Source: an uncultured Christensenellaceae bacterium (GTDB taxonomy: Bacteria > Bacillota > Clostridia > Christensenellales > Aristaeellaceae). Taken from it: a DNA stretch of 14,739 nucleotides. The notes under the pieces are model-generated. The model did no database searches, was not told where the DNA came from, and saw only the letters and a program-made list of their open reading frames with translations. The stretch spans positions 1 through 14,739 of the forward strand of contig CAJOPV010000023.1 in NCBI GenBank assembly GCA_905236495.1. The letters are read 5' to 3'. Within the stretch, counting starts at the first letter, position 1, and every line of letters starts with the position of its first letter. Position numbers and translations under genes: made by a program. This document shows positions 6,628 to 14,333 of this stretch, piece by piece.

Positions 6628-7818
6628 TCAGCGCACGATAGCGATCACGTCCCGCAGCACGTAATGAAACGTAGGCGCGGAGGACTGCTGATTTTCCATA
6701 TAGCCCGCCGACAGGTCATAGACGTCGGTGGAGTTTTCGGGGTCCACGCCGATATAGTCCCCCCGGAACACGTCCAGGCTGCCCTTCTTGAAGGCGGCGA
6801 TGGCCCGGTTCACCTGCTCCTGGGTGCCCTCCGCCGCAATGAGGGTGTTGAGATCCAGCATTTCCACCCAGCCCTTTTCAAACCCGGCGCCCACGTCGTT
6901 GCCCCGCACGTCGCCGTCCACCGCCTGCTCGATGCGCTTGCCCGCCAGCACCGCTTCCACCGCCTGCACCACATAGGGGGTCCAGTTGACCCGGGTGCTG
7001 ATGAGGGCCGTGGTGGGGGCCACGTCCAGCATGCTCTGGTTATATCCCACGTGGAACACCTTCCGGCTTTCCGACGCCTCCTCGCAGGCCACGGCGGGGC
7101 CGATGGTGTGGGTATGCTGGGAGATCACAATGCAGCCCATATCGATCAATTCTTTGGCGCAGGCCTTTTCCTGGCTGTAGCTGCTGCCGGTGTGGGAATA
7201 CTTTACCAGCATCCTGGCGTCCTTCGCCACGGACCTGACGCCCAGCAAAAACGCCGTATAGCCCGATATTGCCTCCGCCGTGGGATAGGACGAAACGAAG
7301 CCCACCAGCGCCTGATCGGCGGTGATCTCCCCCGCGTCCAGCATTTCCTTGAGCTTCATGCCCGCGGCGATGCCGCTGACGTACCAGCCCTGATAGATTT
7401 TGCCGTTGAAGGTGTGATAATTCTCCGGCGCATCCGCCGTGGAAAGATCGGCGTAGCTTTCCTGGCAAAACTGCACCGCCGGGAAATCCTTCGCCGCCTG
7501 CATCACCTGGTTGCTGTCCGTATTGGTGAAGATGACGGCGCAGCCCTTCCGCGCCATTTCCCGGAGGGGCTCCTCCGTCTCAGTGGCAAGCACGTTGCTT
7601 TTAACGATGGTTTCCACCCGGTCCGGGTACTGGTTTTCCAGGGCCCGCTGGGCCAGGGCGAAATTATAGGTGTAAGGGGTGCTTTCGTCGTTTTCGTAGA
7701 GGAAGCCCACCTTGATGACGTCCTTGACCGGGGACGCGCCCCAGGTGAAATTCGCCGCCGCGAACAGGGCCAGCACCGCCAGGGCCGTCGCCGCCGCCGT
7801 CAGGTTATACCGTTTCAT
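6628..7818 (-). CDS. BMP/PnrA-family periplasmic-type binding protein, 396 aa
   Basis: This belongs to the BMP (basic membrane protein/PnrA-like) family of type I solute-binding proteins. Known members bind nucleosides and feed ABC transporters. An N-terminal hydrophobic signal segment (about 7-27) precedes VIKVGFLYENDESTPYTYNF (34-53). Later family blocks are AVIFTNTDSNQV at 94-105, GWYVSGIAAGMKL near 144-156, VGFVSSYPTAEAISGY at 172-187, and DVFRGDYIGVD near 349-359. There is no lipobox cysteine, so it is secreted free or held by an uncleaved anchor. I chose ATG 7818, with AGGAGG 6 bases upstream, over longer starts that run back into the receptor gene. It overlaps the receptor stop (7805) by 14 bases, implying translational coupling. 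No permease or ATPase gene adjoins it. I infer that it presents ligand to the receptor. The ligand is unknown. Confidence 0.88.
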   Translation of the reverse strand: MKRYNLTAAATALAVLALFAAANFTWGASPVKDVIKVGFLYENDESTPYTYNFALAQRALENQYPDRVETIVKSNVLATETEEPLREMARKGCAVIFTNTDSNQVMQAAKDFPAVQFCQESYADLSTADAPENYHTFNGKIYQGWYVSGIAAGMKLKEMLDAGEITADQALVGFVSSYPTAEAISGYTAFLLGVRSVAKDARMLVKYSHTGSSYSQEKACAKELIDMGCIVISQHTHTIGPAVACEEASESRKVFHVGYNQSMLDVAPTTALISTRVNWTPYVVQAVEAVLAGKRIEQAVDGDVRGNDVGAGFEKGWVEMLDLNTLIAAEGTQEQVNRAIAAFKKGSLDVFRGDYIGVDPENSTDVYDLSAGYMENQQSSAPTFHYVLRDVIAIVR

Positions 7819-10800
7819 GGCCCGCCTCCTGTTCCGCCTTTGGCGCGTTCGGCTGCTCGCCGTAAATCCGGTTGATATCGATGACGCCGCTGTCAATGAG
7901 CTTCAGCATGGCATCCACCACCCGGGGATCGAACTGAGTGCCCCGCCCGGAACGCATTTCATTCAGCACGTAATCAAAATCCATCTGCTTGCGATACACG
8001 CGGTTGGCGGTCATGGCGTCGAAGGCGTCCGCCACCCCGATGATCCGCCCGTAGAGGGGGATTTCCTCCCCTTTCAGGCCCTCCGGATATCCCCTGCCGT
8101 CGTAGCGCTCGTGGTGATATTTGGCCCCCTCCACCACGTGATCGATGAGGGTGAAATCCTTGAGGATCTCCGCGCCTTTGGTGGTGTGGGATTTCATAAC
8201 GCCGTATTCCTCGTCGGTGAGGCGGGCGGGCTTATTGAGGATGCTGTCCGGCACGCCGATCTTACCGATATCATGCATGCGGGCGGCCTTGCGCAGGCTT
8301 TCGCATTCCTCCTCGCTCAGGCCCAGCTCCCGGGCGATGAGCACGCTGTATTCGCTGACCCGGCGGGAATGCTCCGCCGTGCGCACGTCCTTGGCGTCAA
8401 CGGCCTTGGCGATGGCGAAAATGGTTTCATTGCCCATCTGGATCTGCTGCTTTGCCAGGGCCAGTTCCTTTTCCTGGCGCTCCAGGGTGCGCTGCATCTG
8501 CCTTTCCACCAGAAACCAGGTCAGCCACGCCACGGCGATGAAGGGCACCCCCAGCACATATACCTTGAACCAGGGCTTATCGTAGATTTCTTCCGCCTTC
8601 ACGATCCGATAGGCGCGCTCGCCCAGGATATCCTGCCCGTTGGTATCCATGACCGCCAGGTGGAAGGTATATTCCCCCGGGGGCACGTTGGTATAGACGA
8701 TGGCGCTGATGCTGGTCTGGGGCAGTACCGTAAAGCCGCTTTCAAAGCCCTCCAGGTAAAAGCCCACGAAGGGGTCCTGAATGGTGTAATTGATGATTTC
8801 CGGGGTCAGTTCGATCTTGCTCACGTTCCTGCCCACCTGGATAGGCGCGCTGCGCTCGATCTGGTAGGCCGCCCCGTCCAGCCGCACGGAGGAGACCGTC
8901 AGCCGGTAGGACCGGGTGGAGGAAGCGTAGCGCTGGGTATTCAGCACGAATACCCCCGTATCGCAGGGCAAAAACAGGTTCCCTTCCCCGTCATAGTAGT
9001 TCCAGGAATTAGCGGTGAGCGCGCTGTTGAGCCCTCGGCGGGAATCCATGAGATCATAGCTGATGCTGTCCGAATCGGACAAAAGCTCATCCCGATCCAC
9101 CACGTAAATGCCCGCGCTGCTCATGACGAAGATGGTATCCTGATCCTTCTCCCACACGTCGTAGTTATTAAAGTAGGGGAAGTTATCCAGGGTGCGGATC
9201 TTTCTTTCGGCGTCCAGGTAGCACAGGCCGTTGCTGGTAACGATGAACACCCCGTCGTTCTTTTCATCCCGCACCGTGCGCAGGATCACCTCGCTGCTCA
9301 GCCCGTCCGCCCGGGTGAGCATCCTTTCCACCTGCCCGTCGGCGAGCACGGCGATGCCGTCCCCGTCCGTGCCTGCCAGGATCTTTCCGTCCGGCATCTC
9401 GGTGACGGTGAGGATCATGGAATTGATGAGCCCGTCGGCATAGCCGATGGTGCGGATGATTTGATGATCCCGAATGTAGCTGATGCCCGTATCCCCCGCC
9501 GCCAGCACCGTGCCGTCGCTAAGCTCCGAAACCACCCGGGATCGGTTGCCGAAGGAGCCGTTATCGCTGTTATAAACATGCTGCGTGCCGTCGGGCTCCG
9601 CTTCGATGAGTCCGCTGCCGTAGGTGCAGATCCACAGATGATCCCGGCTGTCCGCCATCATGCAGCGGATGCGCACCCCGGAAAGCTGCCTGGTCAGCTC
9701 GTTTTCGACCCTGGTTCTGCAGTCCCGGTCCACCACGTCCAGGCCCTTATCGGTGCCGAAATAGTATTCCCCCTGCCAGAAGGCCACGGTGTTCACCACC
9801 CGGCTGCTCATGCCGATGGTGGTATAAACGTCCCGGAAAGGGGACGGCGCCATGCGCAGCAGCCCCAGCCGGGAGGAGGCGAACCAGAAATTGCCCTGGA
9901 AATCCAGCTGCATATTATCGATGGAATTATTGAAATCATTGGTGTTCACGCTGTGGAAGCCTTTCTCCCGATCCAGATACCCAACGCCGTTATCCGCAGT
10001 GATGAACAGCTCCCCGCTGTCCAGGAACTGGAGATCGTTGATGCTGTTCAGGCTTTCGCATGCGCGCTCGGCGATTTTTTCAAACCGTCCCTTCGATACG
10101 TCGTAGGTAATGAGCCGGCTGCCCGTGGTGCCCGCAAGCAAGCGTCCTTCCCGGTCAAACACGCAGGATTTGAAAATATCGCCGCCGTCCGTCACCTGGA
10201 GGGAGGAAAGGATCTGCCCCTTCTCCACCAGGAACAGCCGCCCGTTGTTGGTGACCGCCGCCACCAGCCCCGTTTCATCGGCGGCGATATGATCGGCGTA
10301 ATTGATTTCCCACAGGGTGTTCATTTTTTTCAGGCCGCCGTTCAGCGTCAGGATCTGCATGCTGCCGCTGGTGCCGATGTAATACAGGCCGTCGGCGCTT
10401 TGGATGATGCAGCGCACCGAATTGGAGGGCAGGCCCCGGCTTACATCCACCACGTTGGCGATCTTTTCATTGATGGCGATGGACAGGCCGTTGTCGTTGG
10501 TGCCGATCCACAGCCTGCCTTCCTCATCCACGTACAGGCAGTTCACATTGCGGACGGATTCATAGCTATCCATCCAGCGGAATTCCCGCCCGTTGTAGCG
10601 GTACAGCCCGGCGTAGGTGCCGATCCAGAGGATGCCGTCGTTGGTCTGGGCGATATCGTTGGCCTCGCCGCAGGGCAGGCCGTTTTTGCTGGCATACACG
10701 GTCTGCACGTAATCGTTGTAATCCGTCTGCTCCTCCGCCCGGACGGGAACGGGAGCCAGGGCCAGCGCCAGCATCAGGGCCAGCGCAGCGGCTTTGACCG

Positions 10801-11368
10801 CCTGGGCCCCTTTTTTGTTTTTCCGCTTCTGCCGGGCGTGGATCAGGCGCAGGGAGAAATACAGCAAAAGCAGCGTCAAAAATTTATCCAGGAAATCGAT
10901 ATAGAACTGCCCCAGCAGATCCGCCAGCAGCACGGGCCAGCCCAGCTCGGTATAAAAGCCGATCACCCCGTCGCCCCAGACGTTGCCGGTGCTGCCCCCG
11001 TAAAAGAGGATGTTCAGGGGGGTGGAAACCGCGATGGCTGCCAGCGCCGCCATCACGCTCACCGTCATGGCCCCCATCAGGGTATTGAGCATTTTCTTTT
11101 TTGCCACCAGGCCCACGATCACGCCCAGGATCACGCTGGTTAAGGCGTAAATCACGGACAGGTGCTTTTCCAGCCCGTACATCAGATTGCCCGTCAGCCC
11201 CACGATGGCGCCGCATACGGGCCCCGCCACGTAGGCGCACAGCACCGTGCCGAAGGAATCCAGCCACAGGGGCAATTGCAGCGATACCGCCAGCAGCTTG
11301 CCGCCGTAATTCAGCGCGATGCACAGCACGATGAATACAATCAGGTGATAGGTTTTCCACTTTTTCAC
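7805..11368 (-). CDS. ECF-S-like/two-propeller/Y_Y_Y/HD-GYP receptor, 1187 aa
   Basis: This is a multidomain membrane receptor with a c-di-GMP phosphodiesterase output. Residues 1-175 form a membrane domain of about 5-6 helices that resembles ECF-transporter S components (LDSFGTVLCAYVAGPVCGA at 36-54, conserved DK near 161-162). After a basic stretch, 191-211 is a hydrophobic segment ending VRA-EE, like a signal peptide. About 225-815 holds 14 propeller-type repeats of the form DG.LWIGT..GL..., enough for two seven-bladed propellers. A Y_Y_Y-like domain (about 835-915) and one membrane helix (about 935-954) follow. Next comes a short coiled coil (955-980), then an HD-GYP domain with HDIGK at 1032-1036 and HHERYDGRGYP at 1085-1095, all catalytic residues present. 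GTG 11368 is chosen because AAAGGAGG lies 10 bases upstream. The TTG at 11392 has no such site. The propeller should be outside and HD-GYP inside. Confidence 0.9.
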   Translation of the reverse strand: MKKWKTYHLIVFIVLCIALNYGGKLLAVSLQLPLWLDSFGTVLCAYVAGPVCGAIVGLTGNLMYGLEKHLSVIYALTSVILGVIVGLVAKKKMLNTLMGAMTVSVMAALAAIAVSTPLNILFYGGSTGNVWGDGVIGFYTELGWPVLLADLLGQFYIDFLDKFLTLLLLYFSLRLIHARQKRKNKKGAQAVKAAALALMLALALAPVPVRAEEQTDYNDYVQTVYASKNGLPCGEANDIAQTNDGILWIGTYAGLYRYNGREFRWMDSYESVRNVNCLYVDEEGRLWIGTNDNGLSIAINEKIANVVDVSRGLPSNSVRCIIQSADGLYYIGTSGSMQILTLNGGLKKMNTLWEINYADHIAADETGLVAAVTNNGRLFLVEKGQILSSLQVTDGGDIFKSCVFDREGRLLAGTTGSRLITYDVSKGRFEKIAERACESLNSINDLQFLDSGELFITADNGVGYLDREKGFHSVNTNDFNNSIDNMQLDFQGNFWFASSRLGLLRMAPSPFRDVYTTIGMSSRVVNTVAFWQGEYYFGTDKGLDVVDRDCRTRVENELTRQLSGVRIRCMMADSRDHLWICTYGSGLIEAEPDGTQHVYNSDNGSFGNRSRVVSELSDGTVLAAGDTGISYIRDHQIIRTIGYADGLINSMILTVTEMPDGKILAGTDGDGIAVLADGQVERMLTRADGLSSEVILRTVRDEKNDGVFIVTSNGLCYLDAERKIRTLDNFPYFNNYDVWEKDQDTIFVMSSAGIYVVDRDELLSDSDSISYDLMDSRRGLNSALTANSWNYYDGEGNLFLPCDTGVFVLNTQRYASSTRSYRLTVSSVRLDGAAYQIERSAPIQVGRNVSKIELTPEIINYTIQDPFVGFYLEGFESGFTVLPQTSISAIVYTNVPPGEYTFHLAVMDTNGQDILGERAYRIVKAEEIYDKPWFKVYVLGVPFIAVAWLTWFLVERQMQRTLERQEKELALAKQQIQMGNETIFAIAKAVDAKDVRTAEHSRRVSEYSVLIARELGLSEEECESLRKAARMHDIGKIGVPDSILNKPARLTDEEYGVMKSHTTKGAEILKDFTLIDHVVEGAKYHHERYDGRGYPEGLKGEEIPLYGRIIGVADAFDAMTANRVYRKQMDFDYVLNEMRSGRGTQFDPRVVDAMLKLIDSGVIDINRIYGEQPNAPKAEQEAGHETV

Positions 11369-11378
11369 GCCTGCCCGT

Positions 11379-11386
11379 CCTCCTTT
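11379..11386 (-). promoter_or_regulatory. Ribosome binding site setting the receptor start
   Basis: AAAGGAGG on the minus strand sits 10 bases before GTG 11366-11368 and 10 bases after the stop codon of the upstream binding-protein gene (11396-11398). It would lie inside the coding region if the TTG at 11392 were used, which argues for the GTG. Confidence 0.75.
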
Positions 11387-11395
11387 CGGCAATCG

Positions 11396-12322
11396 TTACA
11401 GGCCCAGCCGCGCCGCGTAGGCGGCGGCGTCTGCGTACCATTGCAGGTACAGCCCGCCTTCCAGCACCTCGCTGATGACGCCGTTGACGAAATAGATCAA
11501 TTGCGTCTCGCCCTTTTTCGCCGCCACCCGGTCGCCGTCAAACTGTTCGTCTAAGGTGAAGCGGATTCCCCGGGCCATGGTCAAGGCGCAGTCCGGGTTA
11601 TTCTGGATATAGGCCGCCGCGGCTTCCGTATCCACCGCGCCGGCGTCCGCCGTGCCCTCCGCCACCGCGTCAAACACGTCCTGCAAGTCGGGCAGACGCA
11701 TAAACTGGCGGTAGGACTGCACGTATTCCGCCACCTGGTTTTCCTGCAGGGAACCCCGCTGGGCCGCAATATCCCGCCGGGAAAGGTCGGCCACCGTGAC
11801 GATCAATTCCGCGTCCTCCGTGCGAATCAGCATGCCGGTGCCGGAGGTGTTCATGGTGTAAAAATATCCCTTGGATAAGGTGGCCTGGCTGGCCCGGGAG
11901 GGCAAATACGCCAGGGCGGATATCACCAGGTCGCACTTCCCCTCGCCCAGGTTGGAAAGGATGTCCGAAAAATCCAGCTCCACGATCTCCAGCTCCACCC
12001 CCATCCTCTGGGCAATGAGCCGGGCCAGCTCCATATCGGCCCCCACGTAGCGCTCCTGCCCCGCCAGGGAGGGATCAATAAATTCCTGGGGCGGGTAGTA
12101 GGGATCGGTGCCCACCCGGAGCTTCCCGGACGCAGCGATATCCGCCAATACCCCCTCCGCGTCGGCGGGGATACCGGCGCTTATGTCCATTTCCCCATCC
12201 ACAAAGTTCCATTGGTTTTCCGTATATTCTTCCGCCGCTGCGAAAAAGGGCAGCAGCATCAGACCGGTCAGCACCGCCGCCAGCCGCCGCCACAAGCTCC
12301 CGCGTCCGCCTTTACTTTTCAT
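11396..12322 (-). CDS. Family-3 extracellular solute-binding protein, 308 aa
   Basis: This is an SBP_bac_3-type binding protein, a family that usually captures polar amino acids for ABC importers and also occurs as sensor domains. A signal peptide spans about 1-30 (basic start, hydrophobic core LAAVLTGLMLLPFFAAA, then EEY), with no lipobox cysteine. After a linker of about 30 residues the fold begins with KLRVGTDPYYPPQEF at 67-81. It continues with YVGADMELARLIAQRMG at 92-108, FSDILSNLGEGKCDLVISAL at 118-137 and QRGSLQE near 188-194. ATG 12322 is supported by AAAGGAG seven bases upstream. A longer in-frame ORF from 12400 crosses the promoter and is rejected. It is first in the operon, 27 bases before the receptor start, with no transporter genes nearby. 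I infer that it works with the receptor rather than in import. Ligand unknown. Confidence 0.88.
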   Translation of the reverse strand: MKSKGGRGSLWRRLAAVLTGLMLLPFFAAAEEYTENQWNFVDGEMDISAGIPADAEGVLADIAASGKLRVGTDPYYPPQEFIDPSLAGQERYVGADMELARLIAQRMGVELEIVELDFSDILSNLGEGKCDLVISALAYLPSRASQATLSKGYFYTMNTSGTGMLIRTEDAELIVTVADLSRRDIAAQRGSLQENQVAEYVQSYRQFMRLPDLQDVFDAVAEGTADAGAVDTEAAAAYIQNNPDCALTMARGIRFTLDEQFDGDRVAAKKGETQLIYFVNGVISEVLEGGLYLQWYADAAAYAARLGL

Positions 12323-12365
12323 GTCCGCGCTCCTTTGTTCCGCCGCTTCCCAATGAGCCGCTTCC

Positions 12366-12394
12366 ATTATAACAGATTTCCGGGCAAATAACCA
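12366..12394 (-). promoter_or_regulatory. Extended -10 promoter of the sensory operon
   Basis: On the minus strand TGTTATAAT (12366-12374) is a perfect extended -10. At 17 bases upstream lies a weak -35, TGGTTA (12389-12394), matching TTGACA at three of six positions. The start would be near 12359, with a leader of about 37 bases to the ATG at 12322. The weak -35 leaves room for an activator. No operator repeat stands out. Confidence 0.75.
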
Positions 12395-12414
12395 CTCCAT
12401 GCAGGTTAAAGCGC

Positions 12415-12433
12415 AAAAAAAAGGCTGTTTTTT
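12415..12433 (-). terminator. Weak A/T-stem terminator after the GT4 gene
   Basis: On the minus strand six A residues (12428-12433) pair with T residues around a CAGCC loop, and a run of eight T residues (12415-12422) follows. The stem has no G-C pairs, so it is a poor terminator by itself, although the T-tract sits right after the GT4 stop codon. Some read-through into the sensory operon is possible. Confidence 0.35.
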
Positions 12434-13562
12434 ATTCGTTCCCCGTTCTACCCCCTTTTTCCACCAGGGCGAGGAACGCCCCGGCGCACCGATCCCAGGA
12501 AAAATCCCGGATCATTTTTTCGCCGCTTTCCCGAAGCGCCTCCGGGGAGGGATACGGCTTCAGCAGCCAGGAAGCCACCTCCCCGTCCGTATCGCACAGG
12601 GTATGCCCCGCCATGCCCTTCAGGGTGGTTTCGGGGCCCAGGGCCCGGCTGGCAGCCACGGAGCAGCGGTAATACACCGCCTCCATCACCGCCATGCCGA
12701 AGATTTCCCCCCGGTTCAGGTTCACGTAATAATCCGACAGGGTATAAAGCTCCCACATCTTTTCATAGGGCACCCGGGGAATGAGGCGCACCGCGTCCCC
12801 CAGGCCCAGGGCAGCGATCTTCTGCTCCAGGGCCTCTTTTAATTCTCCCTCCCCCACGATGAGCAGCCGGAAATCCGGGGCCGCGTCATGGACGGAAGCA
12901 AAAATATCCGCAAGATCCAGCGTCCGCTTTTCCGGGTCCAGCCGGGATACGTTCAAAATCACCCGATCGCAGGGCAAAAACCCCCAGGCCCGCTTCAATT
13001 CCGCCCTGTCCGCCTTCTCAAAATCGGGGTGCAGGGCAGCCCGATCCAGCCCTACCGGGGCCACCGTCACGTCCCGGGCTCCCAGGGAACGGATCTCCTC
13101 CTCCGCCGCCTTCGTCTTTGCCAGCGTCGGAAGCTTTTTATACAGCCGCAGGGTACCCAGGGAAAAGAGAAAATCCATGATCCTTCCCCGCAGGTTTTCA
13201 TGCAGGCTGTGGGCCGTGCCCACGTAAGGCACGAACACGATGCCGTGCTTTTTGCAGAAGTTATACAGATGGGGAATGAACTGCTGCTGATCGCAGAAGC
13301 ACATTATCCCATCCAGCGCTTCATCCAGATAGGAGACGGGCAGGTAACCGTGAGGCCCCAGGGCCCCCATGGGGATGTACTGGATCCGTACGCCTTCCCC
13401 CACCGTCAGGGTCTCCGCCTTTTCCTCCCGGGCTACGCCCTTATAGATATGCACGCTGTGGCCCCGGGCCGCCAGCGCCCGGCCCAATCCCACCTCCTGG
13501 CTGTTATAAAAGCCCTTCCTGCCAAAGCCGTTGATCATGGTGCACACAATGCCCAGCCGCAT
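12432..13562 (-). CDS. GT4-family glycosyltransferase, 376 aa
   Basis: This is a GT-B-fold retaining glycosyltransferase of the GT4 group. It is predicted to transfer a sugar from a nucleotide donor onto a cell-surface glycan or lipid-linked intermediate at the cytoplasmic membrane face. The N-terminal Rossmann half starts MRLGIVCTMINGFGRKGFYN (1-20) and has GRALAARGHSVHIYKG around 27-42. The donor half contains ILNVSRLDPEKR at 202-213 (Arg207 and Lys212 fit the phosphate-binding pair) and LLIVGEGEL at 233-241. It also has the E-x7-E motif, Glu286 and Glu294, in EIFGMAVME. No membrane helix is visible. ATG 13562 is supported by GGGAGG 7 bases upstream. Longer starts overlap the preceding gene. 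The 14-base gap after the GT26 gene points to one operon. The acceptor and sugar cannot be read from sequence. Confidence 0.9.
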   Translation of the reverse strand: MRLGIVCTMINGFGRKGFYNSQEVGLGRALAARGHSVHIYKGVAREEKAETLTVGEGVRIQYIPMGALGPHGYLPVSYLDEALDGIMCFCDQQQFIPHLYNFCKKHGIVFVPYVGTAHSLHENLRGRIMDFLFSLGTLRLYKKLPTLAKTKAAEEEIRSLGARDVTVAPVGLDRAALHPDFEKADRAELKRAWGFLPCDRVILNVSRLDPEKRTLDLADIFASVHDAAPDFRLLIVGEGELKEALEQKIAALGLGDAVRLIPRVPYEKMWELYTLSDYYVNLNRGEIFGMAVMEAVYYRCSVAASRALGPETTLKGMAGHTLCDTDGEVASWLLKPYPSPEALRESGEKMIRDFSWDRCAGAFLALVEKGGRTGNE

Positions 13563-13576
13563 CCTTCTTCCTCCCG

Positions 13577-14317
13577 TCAGCGGTATTTGAACATGAGCCG
13601 AAATACCTTTATATCGTCGATGAAATACCGTTTGAAAAGCCGCCGGGGCTCCTTCAAAAACCGGTAGAACCATTCCAGGCCCGCTTTCCGCATCCAGCGG
13701 GGGGCCCGCTTCACCGTGCCCGCCATAAAATCCACCGTGGCCCCGGCGCACAGGAACACCTTGGCATCCACCTTCTGCATGTTCCGGGCGATCCATTTTT
13801 CCTGCTTGGGGCAGCCCAGGCACACCAGCACCGCGTCCGGCTTGGCGGCGGATACCGTTCGGCAAACCTTTTCCGCCTCGGCTTCATCCTCCTCAAAGCC
13901 CAGGGGCGGGGCATACACCCCCGCCACCCGGACGCCGGGGTATCGCTCCTCCAGGTTTGCCCGGGCCCGCTCCGCCACCCCCGGCCCGCCGCCCAAAATG
14001 AACAGGCTGTATCCCTTCTCCGCCGAGCCCTGGCACAAAAGCAGGGCCAGGTCGCTGCCCGAGGCCCGCTCCCTGACGGGATGGCCCGTCAGGCGGGAAA
14101 TCCAGACGAGGGGCGTCCCGTCTGTCAGGGTCAGGTCCGCTTCCTCCGAGATCCGGCGCAGCTCCGCATCTTTTTCCATCTGCATCACCACGTCGGCGTT
14201 CACTTCCACCACGTACCCCTTTTTCCCCTCCCGGATCATGCCCTCGATCACCTCCGCCGCCTCCCGGCAGCTCAGGTCATTCACCCGGGTATTCAGCAAG
14301 GGCTGCTTTTCCCGCAT
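13577..14317 (-). CDS. WecG/TagA/CpsF-family (GT26) glycosyltransferase, 246 aa
   Basis: This belongs to GT26, whose known members are TagA (adds ManNAc to undecaprenyl-PP-GlcNAc in wall teichoic acid linkage-unit synthesis) and WecG (adds ManNAcA in ECA). Its length is typical. Family motifs are clear: VEVNADVVMQM at 37-47, ADLTLTDGTPLVW at 60-72 with the likely catalytic Asp66, SLFILGGGPGVAERA at 104-118, and DAVLVCLGCPKQEKWI at 161-176. CAGATVDFMAGTVKRAPRWM at 190-209 and LEWFYRFLKEPRRLFKRY at 214-231 complete the set. The basic C-terminal end is the part that attaches TagA to the membrane. ATG 14317 has GGAGG 10 bases upstream, slightly far but unrivalled in this frame. Neighbours are another glycosyltransferase and a sugar isomerase, so a surface polymer is likely. 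Teichoic acid itself is not proven. Confidence 0.93.
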   Translation of the reverse strand: MREKQPLLNTRVNDLSCREAAEVIEGMIREGKKGYVVEVNADVVMQMEKDAELRRISEEADLTLTDGTPLVWISRLTGHPVRERASGSDLALLLCQGSAEKGYSLFILGGGPGVAERARANLEERYPGVRVAGVYAPPLGFEEDEAEAEKVCRTVSAAKPDAVLVCLGCPKQEKWIARNMQKVDAKVFLCAGATVDFMAGTVKRAPRWMRKAGLEWFYRFLKEPRRLFKRYFIDDIKVFRLMFKYR

Positions 14318-14333
14318 CCGTTTTCATCCTCCG

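Noticed and set aside
10800..10850. Possible programmed frameshift or separate start at the A-rich run between the ECF-S-like and propeller parts
   Set aside because: There is a run of six A followed by four G, but it is not in phase for a standard -1 slippery heptamer. The zero frame is open across it, and no in-frame start codon with a ribosome binding site is present.
7712..11143. A plus-strand open frame of 1143 codons antisense to the receptor gene
   Set aside because: It mirrors a gene with clear domains on the minus strand. The frame stays open because the real gene rarely uses TTA, CTA and TCA codons in GC-rich DNA. Its translation is rich in His, Gly and Pro without any recognisable motif.
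12323..12400. Longer N-terminus for the family-3 binding protein from the ATG at 12400
   Set aside because: It would translate through the TATAAT promoter, has no ribosome binding site, and places the signal peptide 26 residues inside the protein.
13563..13865. Longer N-terminus for the GT4 glycosyltransferase
   Set aside because: It would overlap about 290 bases of the GT26 gene in another frame. The start at 13562 has a good ribosome binding site and begins at the Rossmann strand.
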